Shown here: positions 27,099 through 35,665 of the stretch, piece after piece
How positions within the stretch are numbered: the stretch's first letter is position 1
How the letters are laid out: each line of letters begins with the position of its first letter
NCBI RefSeq assembly: GCF_003611275.1
Contig: NZ_CP020694.1
Span: 1,612,001 to 1,676,000, forward strand
Source of the DNA: Sulfitobacter sp. D7
Lineage (GTDB): Bacteria > Pseudomonadota > Alphaproteobacteria > Rhodobacterales > Rhodobacteraceae
Length of the DNA: 64,000 nt
Direction: 5' to 3'
The notes under the pieces: model-generated
What the model was told of the DNA's origin: nothing
The model's database searches: none
The model's input: only the letters and a program-made list of their open reading frames with translations
Translations under genes and position numbers: made by a program

Positions 27099-27117
27099 AG
27101 CTCGGGGAGGCAGCGAA

Positions 27118-28038
27118 ATGGATCAGAATTGGGACGACCTCCGGTTGTTTCTAGCCGTGGCGCGCGAAGAGAGTCTGTCGGGCGCGGGCAAGCTGCTGCG
27201 GCTTGATCCGGCAACGCTGGGCCGCCGCATGGCGCGGTTGGAAAAGGCGCTGCAGACCGTGCTCTTCGTCAAATCACCCCAAGGCTATATGCTGACCGAA
27301 GCGGGCAGTGACCTTATGCAGCGGGCAGAGCGGGCCGAGCAGGCGATGCGCGCCGCCACCGCCGGCGTGCCGGTGCAAAGCGATCAACTCTCGGGGCAGA
27401 TCCGGGTCGGCGCGCCCGATGGGGCGGCGAACTATCTGTTGCCGCAGGTCTGTGCGGCCATCGCGGCAAAAAACCCCGATCTGGACGTGCAGATCATCGC
27501 ATTGCCGCGCGTCTTTAACCTGTCCCGGCGCGAGGCGGATATGGCGATCGGGGTGAGCGCGCCCACGGCAGGGCGGCTGGTGGTACAGAAAGTGACGGAC
27601 TACCACCTCCATCTTGCGGCCGCGGAAAGCTATCTCGCACGCCACCCCGAGGTGAACTCGGTCGGCGATCTGCAAGGGCACCGGATGGTTGGCTATATCC
27701 CGGATATGATCTTTGATCGGGAGTTGGACTACCTCGCCGACCTCGGCATCAGCCGCGTGGCCTTGGCGTCAAATTCCGTCTCCGTTCAGGTGCGGATGAT
27801 CCAGCAGGGCGGCGGGATAGGCATTGCACATGACTTTTCGCTTGCCGCAACCCAAGGCGTGCGGCGCATTCTGACGCAGGCCGTCAGCCTCAAGCGGGCC
27901 TTTTACCTGATCCGCCATGCCGACGACCGTCGCAACGCCCGGCTGGCGGCTTTTGCCGAGGCGCTGGCCGCCGGGCTTCGGGCCGAGACTGCCCGGCTGG
28001 AGGCCGAAGCCGCGCAGAAGACTGCGCCAAAAGCTTGA
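27118..28038 (+). CDS. LysR family transcriptional regulator
   Basis: The ATG at 27118 follows GGGAGG; the frame is open further upstream but would put the DNA-binding domain out of place. The 306-residue protein has an N-terminal winged helix-turn-helix (about 1-60, WDDLRLFLAVAREESLSGAG) and a LysR substrate-binding domain with DMAIGVSAP and a GGGIGIAHDF motif. Divergence from mmsA suggests it controls the valine genes, possibly sensing a branched-chain intermediate. The ligand is unknown. Confidence 0.9.
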   Translation: MDQNWDDLRLFLAVAREESLSGAGKLLRLDPATLGRRMARLEKALQTVLFVKSPQGYMLTEAGSDLMQRAERAEQAMRAATAGVPVQSDQLSGQIRVGAPDGAANYLLPQVCAAIAAKNPDLDVQIIALPRVFNLSRREADMAIGVSAPTAGRLVVQKVTDYHLHLAAAESYLARHPEVNSVGDLQGHRMVGYIPDMIFDRELDYLADLGISRVALASNSVSVQVRMIQQGGGIGIAHDFSLAATQGVRRILTQAVSLKRAFYLIRHADDRRNARLAAFAEALAAGLRAETARLEAEAAQKTAPKA

Positions 28039-28099
28039 CATGAAAGGATTTCGCGGTGACGCTGGAGGGGACTTTGCCCTGCATCAAAGGAGGCGCCAG

Positions 28100-28534
28100 A
28101 TGCTCGTATCGCAGATTCTCAAGACCAAGCCCGATGGCAAGGTGGTCACGGCCAAACCCGGATTGGCGATCTCTGAGGCGGCGGCGATGCTGGCTGAAAA
28201 GCGGATCGGGACGCTGGTGATCTCGGCCGATGGCAAGACGCCGGATGGGATTCTGTCTGAGCGGGACATCGTGCGCGAACTGGGCCGTTCGGGCGCGGGC
28301 TGCCTGCAGCAGGCGGCTGAGAGCATCATGACCCGCAAGCTGGTGACCTGCAGCCGGGACGATCGCTCTGACGCGGTGTTGCAACAGATGACCGACGGAC
28401 GGTTTCGCCATATGCCCGTTCTGGAAGACGGGGAACTCGTGGGGCTGATCTCTCTCGGCGACGTGGTTAAGGCGCAGTTGCAGGAACTGTCGATGGAGAA
28501 GCAGGCCCTCGAAGGCATGATCATGGGCCACTGA
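28100..28534 (+). CDS. CBS-domain-pair protein
   Basis: AAAGGAGG precedes the ATG at 28100. The 144-residue cytoplasmic protein is almost only two CBS motifs: one around IGTLVISADGKTPDGILSERDIVREL, the other around FRHMPVLEDGELVGLISLGDVVKA. Such stand-alone pairs bind adenosyl compounds and sense energy charge; no effector domain is attached. It follows the LysR gene by 61 bp and precedes coaD. Confidence 0.9.
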   Translation: MLVSQILKTKPDGKVVTAKPGLAISEAAAMLAEKRIGTLVISADGKTPDGILSERDIVRELGRSGAGCLQQAAESIMTRKLVTCSRDDRSDAVLQQMTDGRFRHMPVLEDGELVGLISLGDVVKAQLQELSMEKQALEGMIMGH

Positions 28535-28629
28535 AGCGTTTTCAGGAGCCACGACAGGGCGGTTCTGCGGACTGACCGCGGGGCAGTGCTACCGCTAACC
28601 GACTTGCGCTTGCGGCGGTGAAATGCTTG

Positions 28630-28647
28630 GCTGCGCCGCAACGCAGC
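28630..28647 (+). other. Small hairpin in the coaD leader
   Basis: GCTGCG (28630-28635) and CGCAGC (28642-28647) pair around CCGCAA, 19 bases upstream of the coaD start. A TACCGCTAACC element at about 28590-28600 resembles, on the reverse strand, the TTAGCGGTA core found at lpdA. Both are weak. Confidence 0.25.
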
Positions 28648-28666
28648 AGATACGCAGGACAATGAC

Positions 28667-29164
28667 ATGCGCATAGCCCTTTACCCCGGTACGTTTGACC
28701 CGATCACGCTGGGGCATATCGATATCATCCGCCGCGCCGCCCGTATGGTCGATCGGCTGGTGATCGGCGTGGCAATCAACCGCGACAAGGGGCCCTTGTT
28801 TAGTCTTGAGGAACGTGTCGCGCTGATTGAAGCGGAATGCGTGCAATTGGCCGAAGAGACCGGCGTTGAGATCGTGGTGCACCCTTTCGAGAACCTGCTG
28901 ATCGACTGCGCGCGCGATGTCGGGGCGCAGACCATCGTGCGCGGTCTGCGGGCCGTGTCGGATTTTGAGTATGAGTTCCAGATGGTTGGCATGAACCGGC
29001 AGCTGGACGATTCTATTGAGACGGTCTTTCTGATGGCCGAGGCCACCCATCAGGCCATTGCCAGCAAACTGGTGAAAGAAATTGCGCGACTTGATGGGGA
29101 TGTCAGCAAATTTGTGACCCCAGCGGTGAACGAAGTGCTGATTGAGCGCTTTGCGCGGAAGTAG
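28667..29164 (+). CDS. coaD: Phosphopantetheine adenylyltransferase
   Basis: CoaD makes dephospho-CoA from 4'-phosphopantetheine and ATP, the next-to-last CoA step. The 165-residue product has the nucleotidyltransferase motif YPGTFDPITLGHIDI (H17), the RGLRAVSDFEYEFQM motif and the C-terminal SSxxVKE-like segment ASKLVKEIARLDGDV. Length is typical. It is a single gene preceded by a 132-bp leader. Confidence 0.96.
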   Translation: MRIALYPGTFDPITLGHIDIIRRAARMVDRLVIGVAINRDKGPLFSLEERVALIEAECVQLAEETGVEIVVHPFENLLIDCARDVGAQTIVRGLRAVSDFEYEFQMVGMNRQLDDSIETVFLMAEATHQAIASKLVKEIARLDGDVSKFVTPAVNEVLIERFARK

Positions 29165-29482
29165 CTTCCGGAGTAGAGAGCGGGCCGTGTGCGGCGCGGT
29201 TCTGCGCGGTATTTTTAAAAGGATGAAGGGGAGGGGCGTGGCGCGTGAGTGGCGGCCGCGTCTTTTTGTCGTCAGCGGCGTTGGGCGGCTATGATAACGG
29301 CTGGGGCCAGCATGCCGTGGGAGACGCCCCCTTCGTTGTCAAACCTTGGCAAAACCTACAGTAGATTGCCTTGGTGCAGCGCCGTTTGATCGGTGGCGTG
29401 GTGGAAATCGGTTGAGACCAGTTTTCGGTTCGTGACCGATAGCGATGGGACAGAAAAGAAGGAATTTGCGCCGCGGCTTGCC
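29165..29482. other. 318-bp intergenic region with no recognised gene
   Basis: This stretch separates coaD from the convergent small membrane protein gene. Frames crossing it have poor starts and shadow-like composition. I see GC-rich direct repeats near 29200 (GCGCGGTTCT GCGCGG) followed by TATTTTTAAAA, which could end coaD transcription, and nothing else convincing. Confidence 0.4.
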
Positions 29483-29626
29483 TTACCGCCAGAAGGCAAC
29501 CCATTCGATCAATTCAAAGAGTTTTTTGCCGAGATAGATCATATGGTCCGCGCCATAGGCATAGAGGTCGACCAGCATCGCCCCGGCGATGACGAGGGCC
29601 AGCACGATGGCGATGGAATTGGTCAT
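29483..29626 (-). CDS. Small conserved single-pass membrane protein (47 aa)
   Basis: The frame starts at an ATG ending at 29626 with GGAGC upstream and encodes 47 residues. A hydrophobic helix (NSIAIVLALVIAGAMLVDLY) is followed by a short amphipathic C-terminus ending ELIEWVAFWR. I recall similar proteins beside gap in other Rhodobacterales, which argues it is real. It lies 59 bp after gap in the same direction. The function is unknown. Confidence 0.7.
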   Translation of the reverse strand: MTNSIAIVLALVIAGAMLVDLYAYGADHMIYLGKKLFELIEWVAFWR

Positions 29627-29685
29627 GGCGCGGCTCCGGGCGGGGGTTGGCCTGATATTACAGCCACGCCCCCGCCGTGCAAGCC

Positions 29686-30687
29686 TTAGCCCAACTGGCC
29701 CATGGCAACGGCCACATCGGCCATGCGGACCGAGAAGGCCCATTCGTTGTCATACCAACCGAGCACGCGCACGGTGCGGCCTGCGACGACGATGGTCTGG
29801 TCGGGGGCGAAGATGCAGCTTTGCTCCGTATGGTTGAAGTCGATGCTGACTTTCTGTTCGGGATCATAGGCCAGCACACGTTTCATCGGGCCATCGGCAG
29901 CGGCGCGGGCGGCGGCGTTGATCTCTTCCACCGTCACGTCGCGGCTGGCTTGGAAGGTCAGGTCAACGGCGCTGACGTTGGGGGTGGGCACGCGCATGGC
30001 GGTGCCGTCGAGCTTACCTTTGAGCGCGGGAAGCACTTCGCCTAGAGCTTTGGCAGCCCCGGTGGAGGTGGGGATCAGGGCCATGGCAGCGGCGCGGGCG
30101 CGGTAGAGGTCATCGTGGCGTCGGTCGAGCGTCGGCTGGTCGCCGGTGTAGCTGTGGATCGTCGTCATCAGGCCGCTTTCGATGCCCACGGCGTCGTGCA
30201 TGACTTTGGCCAGGGGCGCGAGACAGTTGGTGGTGCAAGACCCGTTTGAGATCATTCGGTCGGAAGCGGTCAACTGGTCGTCATTCACGCCGTAGACGAT
30301 TGTCTTATCGACATTTTTGCCGGGCGCGGAGAGCAGTACGCGTTTGGCGCCGTTCTTAAGGTGAACGTTGGCTTTGTTGCCGTCGTTGAACTTGCCGGTG
30401 CATTCCAGAACCACGTCACAGCCGGACCAGTCCAGTTCTTCGAGGTTATAGCTCGACATCATCTCGATGTCGTTTTGGCCGAGGTTCATATAGCCGCCGT
30501 CGACAGAGACTTCGCCGGGAAAACGGCCATGGACGGAATCGTATTTGATGAGATGCGCGGCGGTGCTGAGCGGGCCAGTGGCGTTCACCTTGATCACTTC
30601 GATGTCATCGCGCCCCGAGGCTGCGATATGGCTGAGGGTGCAGCGGCCGATGCGGCCAAATCCGTTGATGCCAACTTTGATGGTCAT
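29686..30687 (-). CDS. gap: Glyceraldehyde-3-phosphate dehydrogenase, type I
   Basis: The enzyme interconverts glyceraldehyde-3-phosphate and 1,3-bisphosphoglycerate. The 333-residue protein has the N-terminal VGINGFGRIGR, the catalytic motif NGSCTTNC (C151), H178 in TTIHSYTGDQ, and the C-terminal GWYDNEWAFS. After beta-strand 2 the usual Asn-Asp pair is Asn-Ala (N35-A36). Loss of that acidic residue is typical of forms that accept NADP, so a biosynthetic or dual-cofactor role is possible. Two TTAGCG operators lie upstream, shared with the divergent DUF808 gene. Confidence 0.95.
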   Translation of the reverse strand: MTIKVGINGFGRIGRCTLSHIAASGRDDIEVIKVNATGPLSTAAHLIKYDSVHGRFPGEVSVDGGYMNLGQNDIEMMSSYNLEELDWSGCDVVLECTGKFNDGNKANVHLKNGAKRVLLSAPGKNVDKTIVYGVNDDQLTASDRMISNGSCTTNCLAPLAKVMHDAVGIESGLMTTIHSYTGDQPTLDRRHDDLYRARAAAMALIPTSTGAAKALGEVLPALKGKLDGTAMRVPTPNVSAVDLTFQASRDVTVEEINAAARAAADGPMKRVLAYDPEQKVSIDFNHTEQSCIFAPDQTIVVAGRTVRVLGWYDNEWAFSVRMADVAVAMGQLG

Positions 30688-30799
30688 GGTGCATTCCTTG
30701 TCATGGGCCGCGCGATCGGGGGCCGTATGTCGGGGTTGCGGGCTCTATATCTGGGGTAGGCAGTCAGGGGAAAGGGGCAAAGCTAAATGATTTCCGGAT

Positions 30800-30831
30800 G
30801 TTAGCGTTAAACCTGCATGTTAGCGGTAAAG
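30800..30831. promoter_or_regulatory. Tandem TTAGCG operator-like sites between gap and DUF808
   Basis: GTTAGCGTTAAAC (30800-30812) and GTTAGCGGTAAAG (30819-30831) are direct repeats 19 bp apart, about two helical turns. They lie between the divergent gap and DUF808 genes. They match the core of the lpdA palindrome (TTTAGCGGTAAAC) and resemble, as I recall, the operator of CceR, a LacI-family regulator of central carbon genes in Rhodobacter. Confidence 0.6.
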
Positions 30832-30905
30832 GTCGCTCCGGCTTCGGACTTGCCAGATGGGCTGCACATGCTACTTCGGTTGCAACACGCAAAAAGGGGC
30901 ATGGA

Positions 30906-31880
30906 ATGAGCGGTTTACTGGCACTTGTGGATGATGTGGCGGCCATCGCCAAGGTTGCGGCGGCAAGCGTGGATGATGTGATCGGGCAGGCGGCCAAGGC
31001 GGGCTCTAAGGCGGCGGGCGCGGTGATCGACGACGCGGCCGTGACGCCGAAGTATCTGCATGGGTTCAAGGCCGAACGTGAGCTGCCGGTGATCTGGCGG
31101 ATCACCAAAGGGTCTTTGCGCAACAAATTGGTGTATCTGCTCCCAGTGGGGCTGCTGTTGGCGAATTTCGCGCCATGGGCGATTCCGCCTTTGTTGATGC
31201 TGGGCGGGGCTTACCTGTGTTTTGAGGGGGCCGAGAAGGTTGCCCATGCGCTTGGCTGGGGGCACGGGCACGCGGATTATCCCGATAAGGAGAAGGTCGT
31301 CGAAGACCCCGCACAGCTGGAAGAGAAGAAGGCAGCAGGCGCGATCAAGACTGACTTTATCCTCTCGGCGGAGATCATGACAATCGCCCTGTCCGCGATC
31401 CCCGAAAGTAACTTTTGGATGGAAGCGGCCACGCTGGCGGCGGTGGCGGTGATGATCACTATCGCGGTCTATGGCTCCGTCGCTTTGATCGTCAAAATGG
31501 ATGATCTGGGGCTGGTGATGGCGAACCGGGGGCGTTTTGGCCTGACGCGTAGCGTGGGCCGCGGGCTGGTGCGCGGGATGCCGGGGTTCCTGAAACTGCT
31601 CACTGTTGTTGGCACGGCGGCCATGCTGTGGGTCGGCGGGTCGATCATCACTCACGGGTTGGAGCAGATGGGCTTTGCCGCGCCCTACAACTGGATCCAC
31701 GACATCGCGGTCGCCGTCGGTCACGCGGTCCCGGCCCAGTTCGAGGGGGCGGTCGAATGGATCACCACGGCGGGGATTGATGGGCTCTTTGGTCTGGCGC
31801 TTGGTCTGGTGCTGATCCCGATCGGGGAAAAGATCGTCACGCCGATATGGCGCAAGGTCTTTCACAAGGCCGCTGTGTAA
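30906..31880 (+). CDS. DUF808 (YedI-like) membrane protein
   Basis: I choose the ATG at 30906 (AAAGGGG upstream), because the upstream extension to 30798 reads through the operator repeats. The 324-residue product starts MSGLLALVDDVAAIAK and contains AAKAGSKAAGAVIDDAAVTP, both typical of DUF808. Several hydrophobic segments follow (for example LVYLLPVGLLLANFAPWAI and TLAAVAVMITIAVYG), so it is a polytopic inner-membrane protein. Its function is unknown; family members are widespread. It diverges from gap and may share its regulator. Confidence 0.88.
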   Translation: MSGLLALVDDVAAIAKVAAASVDDVIGQAAKAGSKAAGAVIDDAAVTPKYLHGFKAERELPVIWRITKGSLRNKLVYLLPVGLLLANFAPWAIPPLLMLGGAYLCFEGAEKVAHALGWGHGHADYPDKEKVVEDPAQLEEKKAAGAIKTDFILSAEIMTIALSAIPESNFWMEAATLAAVAVMITIAVYGSVALIVKMDDLGLVMANRGRFGLTRSVGRGLVRGMPGFLKLLTVVGTAAMLWVGGSIITHGLEQMGFAAPYNWIHDIAVAVGHAVPAQFEGAVEWITTAGIDGLFGLALGLVLIPIGEKIVTPIWRKVFHKAAV

Positions 31881-31910
31881 ACCGCAGGCCAGAGGGTAGA
31901 ACAACGAAAA

Positions 31911-31943
31911 GGGGGCGACGGATAGTCCGTCGCCCCCTTTTTT
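31911..31943. terminator. Strong bidirectional rho-independent terminator
   Basis: GGGGGCGACGGA (31911-31922) pairs perfectly with TCCGTCGCCCCC (31926-31937) around TAG, followed by TTTTTT and preceded by AAAA. It lies between the convergent DUF808 and tkt genes and can stop both. Confidence 0.92.
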
Positions 31944-31962
31944 GTACCATATGATCCGTGGC

Positions 31963-33978
31963 TCAGAGCAGTGCTTTGGCTTTCTGAGCGACATTCTCAG
32001 CAGTAAAGCCGAACCGCTCGAACAGTTCTTCGGCCGGGGCAGAGGCACCGAAACGGTCCATGCCGACGAAATCGGCCTTGCCGTATTTGCCGCGCTCGCC
32101 AAAGAGCCACTGGTCCCAGCCCTGACGCATGCCTGCCTCAACGCCAACACGCACGGCACCACCGGGTAGCACGCGCTTGCGATAGGCTTCATCCTGCGCG
32201 GCGAAGAGTTCCATACAAGGCATGGAGACGACGCGGGTGCCGATGCCTTCGGCCTGCAGCAGATCACGCGCAGCCAGTGCCACATGCACTTCCGAACCGG
32301 TGGCGATCAAGATCACCTGACGCTTGCCCTCGGCATCGGCCAAGACATAGGCGCCTTTTTCGGTGAGGTTGTTGTTCTTGTGCTCAAGACGCACGGTCGG
32401 CAGGCCCTGACGGGTCAGCGACAGAACCGACGGCGTGGTTTTCGAGGTGAAGGCAATCTCCCAAGCTTCTGCCGTTTCCACCGCGTCGGCGGGGCGGAAG
32501 ACATAGGTGTTGGGTGTCGCGCGGCTGATCGCCAGATGCTCGACCGGCTGGTGGGTCGGGCCATCTTCGCCAAGGCCGATGCTGTCATGGGTCATGACAA
32601 AGGCCGTGGGAATTTGCATCAGCGCCGCCAGACGCATCGAAGGACGCGCGTAGTCGGTGAAGCACATGAAGGTGCCGCCATAGGGACGGATGCCGCCGTG
32701 CAGCGCCATGCCGTTCATCGCCGCCGCCATGCCGTGCTCGCGGATGCCCCAGTAGACATAGCGCCCGCCGCGGTTGTCCACATCAAAGACGCCCAGATCG
32801 GAGGTCTTGGTGTTGTTGGAGCCGGTCAGGTCCGCCGAGCCGCCAACCGTTTCGGGCAGGATCGGGTTCAGCACTTCGAGGGCTTTTTCGCTCGCCGCGC
32901 GGGTCGCCATTTTGGGCGCGCTCTCGGTGATCTGCTTTTTGAAGGCTTTGACGGTCGCGCTCATCTTTTTGGGCGCGTCCAAAGCCAAGGCGCGGTTAAA
33001 TGTCTCGCGCTTGGCGCGGGGCATCTGGTCGAAACGCTCTTCCCATTCGCGGCGCGCGTCGGCACCGCGTTTGCCGATCTCTTCCCATGCGGATTTCACG
33101 TCAGCGGGCACTTCGAAGGGGCCGGTTGTCCAGCCGTAGGCCTTTTTGGCCTCGGCCATCTGGTCGGCGTCTGTCAAAGCGCCGTGGCCTTTTGAGGTGT
33201 CCTGCGCCGCGTGGCCCAGAGCAATATGGGTCTTGCAGGCGATCATCGTCGGCAGGTCAGTGGCTTTCGCCTCGGTCAGGGCCGCGTCAATCTCATCGGG
33301 GTTGTGGCCGTCGATCTCGATCACATGCCACTGCGCGGCTTTGAAACGCGCGACCTGATCGGTGTTGTCCGACAGGGTCACCGGGCCGTCGATGGTGATG
33401 TTGTTGTTGTCCCACATCACGATGAGCTTGCTCAGTTTGTGGCGGCCGGCGAGGGTGATCGCCTCTTGGCTCACGCCTTCCATCAAGCAGCCGTCGCCCG
33501 CGATGACATAGGTGTGGTGATCCACGACCTTTGCCCCGTACTGCGCGCGTAGCATCTCTTCGGCCATGGCGAAACCGACCGAATTGGCGATACCTTGGCC
33601 GAGCGGGCCGGTGGTGGTTTCAATCGCGTCGGCGAGAAAGTTCTCCGGGTGCCCGGCTGTGCGCGCGCCCATCTGGCGGAAATTCTTCAGCTCTTCGATG
33701 GGGAACTGCTCGTAGCCCGTCAGGTGCAGCAGTGAATAGATCAGCATGGAGCCGTGGCCCGCAGACAGGATGAAGCGGTCACGATCAGGCCAAAGCGGGT
33801 TCGCCGCGTCAAACTTGAGGTGCTTTTCGAAAAGCACGGTTGCCACATCGGCCATGCCCATCGGCATGCCGGAGTGGCCCGAATTGGCGGCGGCGACGGC
33901 ATCGAGGGTCAGCGCGCGAATGGCGGTGGCCTTGGACCAGTGATCGGGGTTTGCGCGTGCGAGGGCTGTCAGATCCAC
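31963..33978 (-). CDS. tkt: Transketolase
   Basis: The thiamine-diphosphate enzyme moves two-carbon ketol units in the pentose phosphate pathway. I place the start at the GTG ending at 33978, since AAAGGA lies about 7 bp upstream; the frame stays open to 34035 without a signal. The 671-residue protein has [12 protein letters not shown], the ThDP motif [12 protein letters not shown]...NN, and the central [13 protein letters not shown] and [15 protein letters not shown] motifs. It is followed by a terminator and preceded by a 324-bp gap before the zapA operon. Confidence 0.96.
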   Translation of the reverse strand: MDLTALARANPDHWSKATAIRALTLDAVAAANSGHSGMPMGMADVATVLFEKHLKFDAANPLWPDRDRFILSAGHGSMLIYSLLHLTGYEQFPIEELKNFRQMGARTAGHPENFLADAIETTTGPLGQGIANSVGFAMAEEMLRAQYGAKVVDHHTYVIAGDGCLMEGVSQEAITLAGRHKLSKLIVMWDNNNITIDGPVTLSDNTDQVARFKAAQWHVIEIDGHNPDEIDAALTEAKATDLPTMIACKTHIALGHAAQDTSKGHGALTDADQMAEAKKAYGWTTGPFEVPADVKSAWEEIGKRGADARREWEERFDQMPRAKRETFNRALALDAPKKMSATVKAFKKQITESAPKMATRAASEKALEVLNPILPETVGGSADLTGSNNTKTSDLGVFDVDNRGGRYVYWGIREHGMAAAMNGMALHGGIRPYGGTFMCFTDYARPSMRLAALMQIPTAFVMTHDSIGLGEDGPTHQPVEHLAISRATPNTYVFRPADAVETAEAWEIAFTSKTTPSVLSLTRQGLPTVRLEHKNNNLTEKGAYVLADAEGKRQVILIATGSEVHVALAARDLLQAEGIGTRVVSMPCMELFAAQDEAYRKRVLPGGAVRVGVEAGMRQGWDQWLFGERGKYGKADFVGMDRFGASAPAEELFERFGFTAENVAQKAKALL

Positions 33979-34302
33979 GGGGCGTTCCTTTGCGGCTGTG
34001 GCAGATTGGGCCTGTGCATACCAGCGATCGGGCAAAGTTCAAGCACAACCGGGCGCCAGCAGCGGTGTGCGGTACGGGCAGAGGTGAACTCTGCGCCTCA
34101 AGTCGCTGAAACGAAAGGGGGGGGCGCAATTTGCCTGCGCTTTGGCTAGGATTGCGGAAACCGGCTGATCCGGGCGATTCGCGCGCGTGACATTGCGTGG
34201 GCTGCGCGCTATCTGCCGAATATGGCAGCCATAACGGGCCGCCGCCACGGGGCACGGCAGGCGAAAACGCCGCCGATAGAGCAGGACGAACGAGGAGACT
34301 TC
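33979..34302. other. 324-bp intergenic region upstream of the zapA operon, possible structured RNA
   Basis: No protein-coding frame looks real here. A clean hairpin, GCAGAG-GTGAA-CTCTGC, lies at 34078-34094 and is enclosed by CAGCG...CGCTG pairing. A second inverted repeat, CTGCC-GAATAT-GGCAG, lies near 34213-34228. The region must hold the divergent tkt and zapA-operon promoters. 6S RNA is often encoded next to zapA, so an RNA gene is possible, but I cannot recognise its conserved core. Confidence 0.3.
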
Positions 34303-34839
34303 ATGCGGATGAGTGAACTTGAAGAATATCAACGCCGCATCACGGCCGCGATGGACCGGATGGCGAAGGGGCTGGATCAGCTCAACGCCGCCCCGGCCGA
34401 GCCGGATGAGGATATCGTGCAGGCGCTGGAAGACGAGCGGCAAGCCAACGCTCAGCTGACCGACCGGGTCAAAACCCTGAAGGAAAGCCATCAGGACGAA
34501 TTGACCGCCCTGCGCGATCAGATGGAATTCAACAATGACCGGGTGACCCAGCTGGATATGGACGTGCAGCGTCTGCGTCAGGCGAATGAGCAGTTGTCGG
34601 CGGCCTGTGAACAGTTGCGCTTGGCCAATGCCGAAGGGCTGGCCGACCCCAAGTTGATCGACACCGCCGTTATTGCCGAGCTGGAAAGCCTGCGTGCCAC
34701 CCGCGCCATTGAGATGGCCGAGATTGACGCCGTGTTGACCGCGCTGGCACCTCTGGTCGAAGACGGTGAGCCCGAACCCGAAGCACCCGCCGAGGATGAC
34801 CGCGCCGAAGAAGAACCCAAGTCAGGAGGGGCCGACTGA
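34303..34839 (+). CDS. Coiled-coil protein encoded with zapA (unknown)
   Basis: The ATG at 34303 follows GAGGAG; an upstream in-frame start lacks one. The 178-residue product is mostly a charged coiled coil (about 20-140, for example QANAQLTDRVKTLKESHQDE and DVQRLRQANEQLSAACEQLR). It ends in an acidic tail (PEPEAPAEDDRAEEEPK). It has no membrane segment. Its stop shares one base with the zapA start, so the two are tightly coupled. A ZapB-like partner role in organising the division ring is a reasonable inference, not a homology call. Confidence 0.8.
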   Translation: MRMSELEEYQRRITAAMDRMAKGLDQLNAAPAEPDEDIVQALEDERQANAQLTDRVKTLKESHQDELTALRDQMEFNNDRVTQLDMDVQRLRQANEQLSAACEQLRLANAEGLADPKLIDTAVIAELESLRATRAIEMAEIDAVLTALAPLVEDGEPEPEAPAEDDRAEEEPKSGGAD

Positions 34840-35231
34840 TGCCCGAAATACGGATCACCATTGGCGGCCGCCAGTTCGAGGTCGCCTGTCAGGAAGGTGA
34901 AGAGAGCTATCTGCACGCCGCCGCCAAGATGCTGGACGATGAAGCCCGCGTGCTGAGCGATCAAGTGGGCCGCATGCCCGAGGCGCGGATGTTGCTGATG
35001 GCCGGTCTGCTTTTGGCCGACAAAACCGCCAGCGTCGAAGACCGCATCGCCGAAGTGCGCGCCGAATTGGCCGAGCGTGAGGCCGAGTTGACCAGCCTAC
35101 GCAACACCAAGATCGAGCCGGAGCGTATCGAAGTGCCCGTCGTGCCGCAGGGTGTCAAAGACACGCTGGCCGAGATCGCCGCACGGGCCGAAGCGCTGGC
35201 CGCCGAGATCGAAGAGAAATCTGGCAAATGA
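34839..35231 (+). CDS. zapA: Cell division protein ZapA
   Basis: ZapA binds and bundles FtsZ filaments at mid-cell. The 130-residue protein has the N-terminal ZapA fold (EIRITIGGRQFEVACQEGEESYLHAAAKMLDDEA) followed by a C-terminal coiled coil (about 60-90) and an extra C-terminal helix (KDTLAEIAARAEALAAEIEEK). The ATG overlaps the stop of the coiled-coil gene (TGATG), and its own end overlaps the next gene by 4 bases, giving a three-gene coupled operon. Confidence 0.9.
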   Translation: MPEIRITIGGRQFEVACQEGEESYLHAAAKMLDDEARVLSDQVGRMPEARMLLMAGLLLADKTASVEDRIAEVRAELAEREAELTSLRNTKIEPERIEVPVVPQGVKDTLAEIAARAEALAAEIEEKSGK

Positions 35232-35563
35232 GCACTGGCATCAGGGCAGCCCTCTGCTTGCTGCTCTGGGCCGCGCCCGCGGGGGCCGAGACCACCGCCA
35301 TGACCTATCTCTGTGACCGTGGGGTATCGGTGCCGGTGGTCTATGTCCCCGATGCCGATCCCGCTGTTGCGGTGCTTTATATCGAAGGGCGGCTCATCCA
35401 TTTGCAGACCATGCCCTCCGGCTCTGGCGCGCGATACGGCTGGCCTTCGGATGGGTCGTCCTATGAATGGTGGGAACATCAGGGCCGTGCGCGCCTTGGC
35501 TGGCACGAGGGGGCCAGTGACGCGATGACGCCGATCTATACGGACTGTGTGCCGCAAGATTGA
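35228..35563 (+). CDS. MliC/PliC-like exported lysozyme-inhibitor domain protein
   Basis: The 111-residue product has a signal peptide (MSTGIRAALCLLLWAAPAGA) and a short beta-rich domain with the MliC pattern: YLCDRG at the start, VLYIEGRLIHL, SGARYGW, YEWWEHQG and a final cysteine. MliC proteins block C-type lysozymes in the periplasm. No clear lipobox follows the signal, so it is probably soluble. Its ATG overlaps the zapA stop (ATGA), an unusual coupling of division and lysozyme defence. Confidence 0.72.
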   Translation: MSTGIRAALCLLLWAAPAGAETTAMTYLCDRGVSVPVVYVPDADPAVAVLYIEGRLIHLQTMPSGSGARYGWPSDGSSYEWWEHQGRARLGWHEGASDAMTPIYTDCVPQD

Positions 35564-35665
35564 CCCCATGCGGGATTGCGGCGCGGGCGGCAATATGCTC
35601 TGGGGGGCGCGAAAAGTGCCCCTTGGGCGCTGGCTTTTGCGACCTAACAATCAGGACACCCTCCC

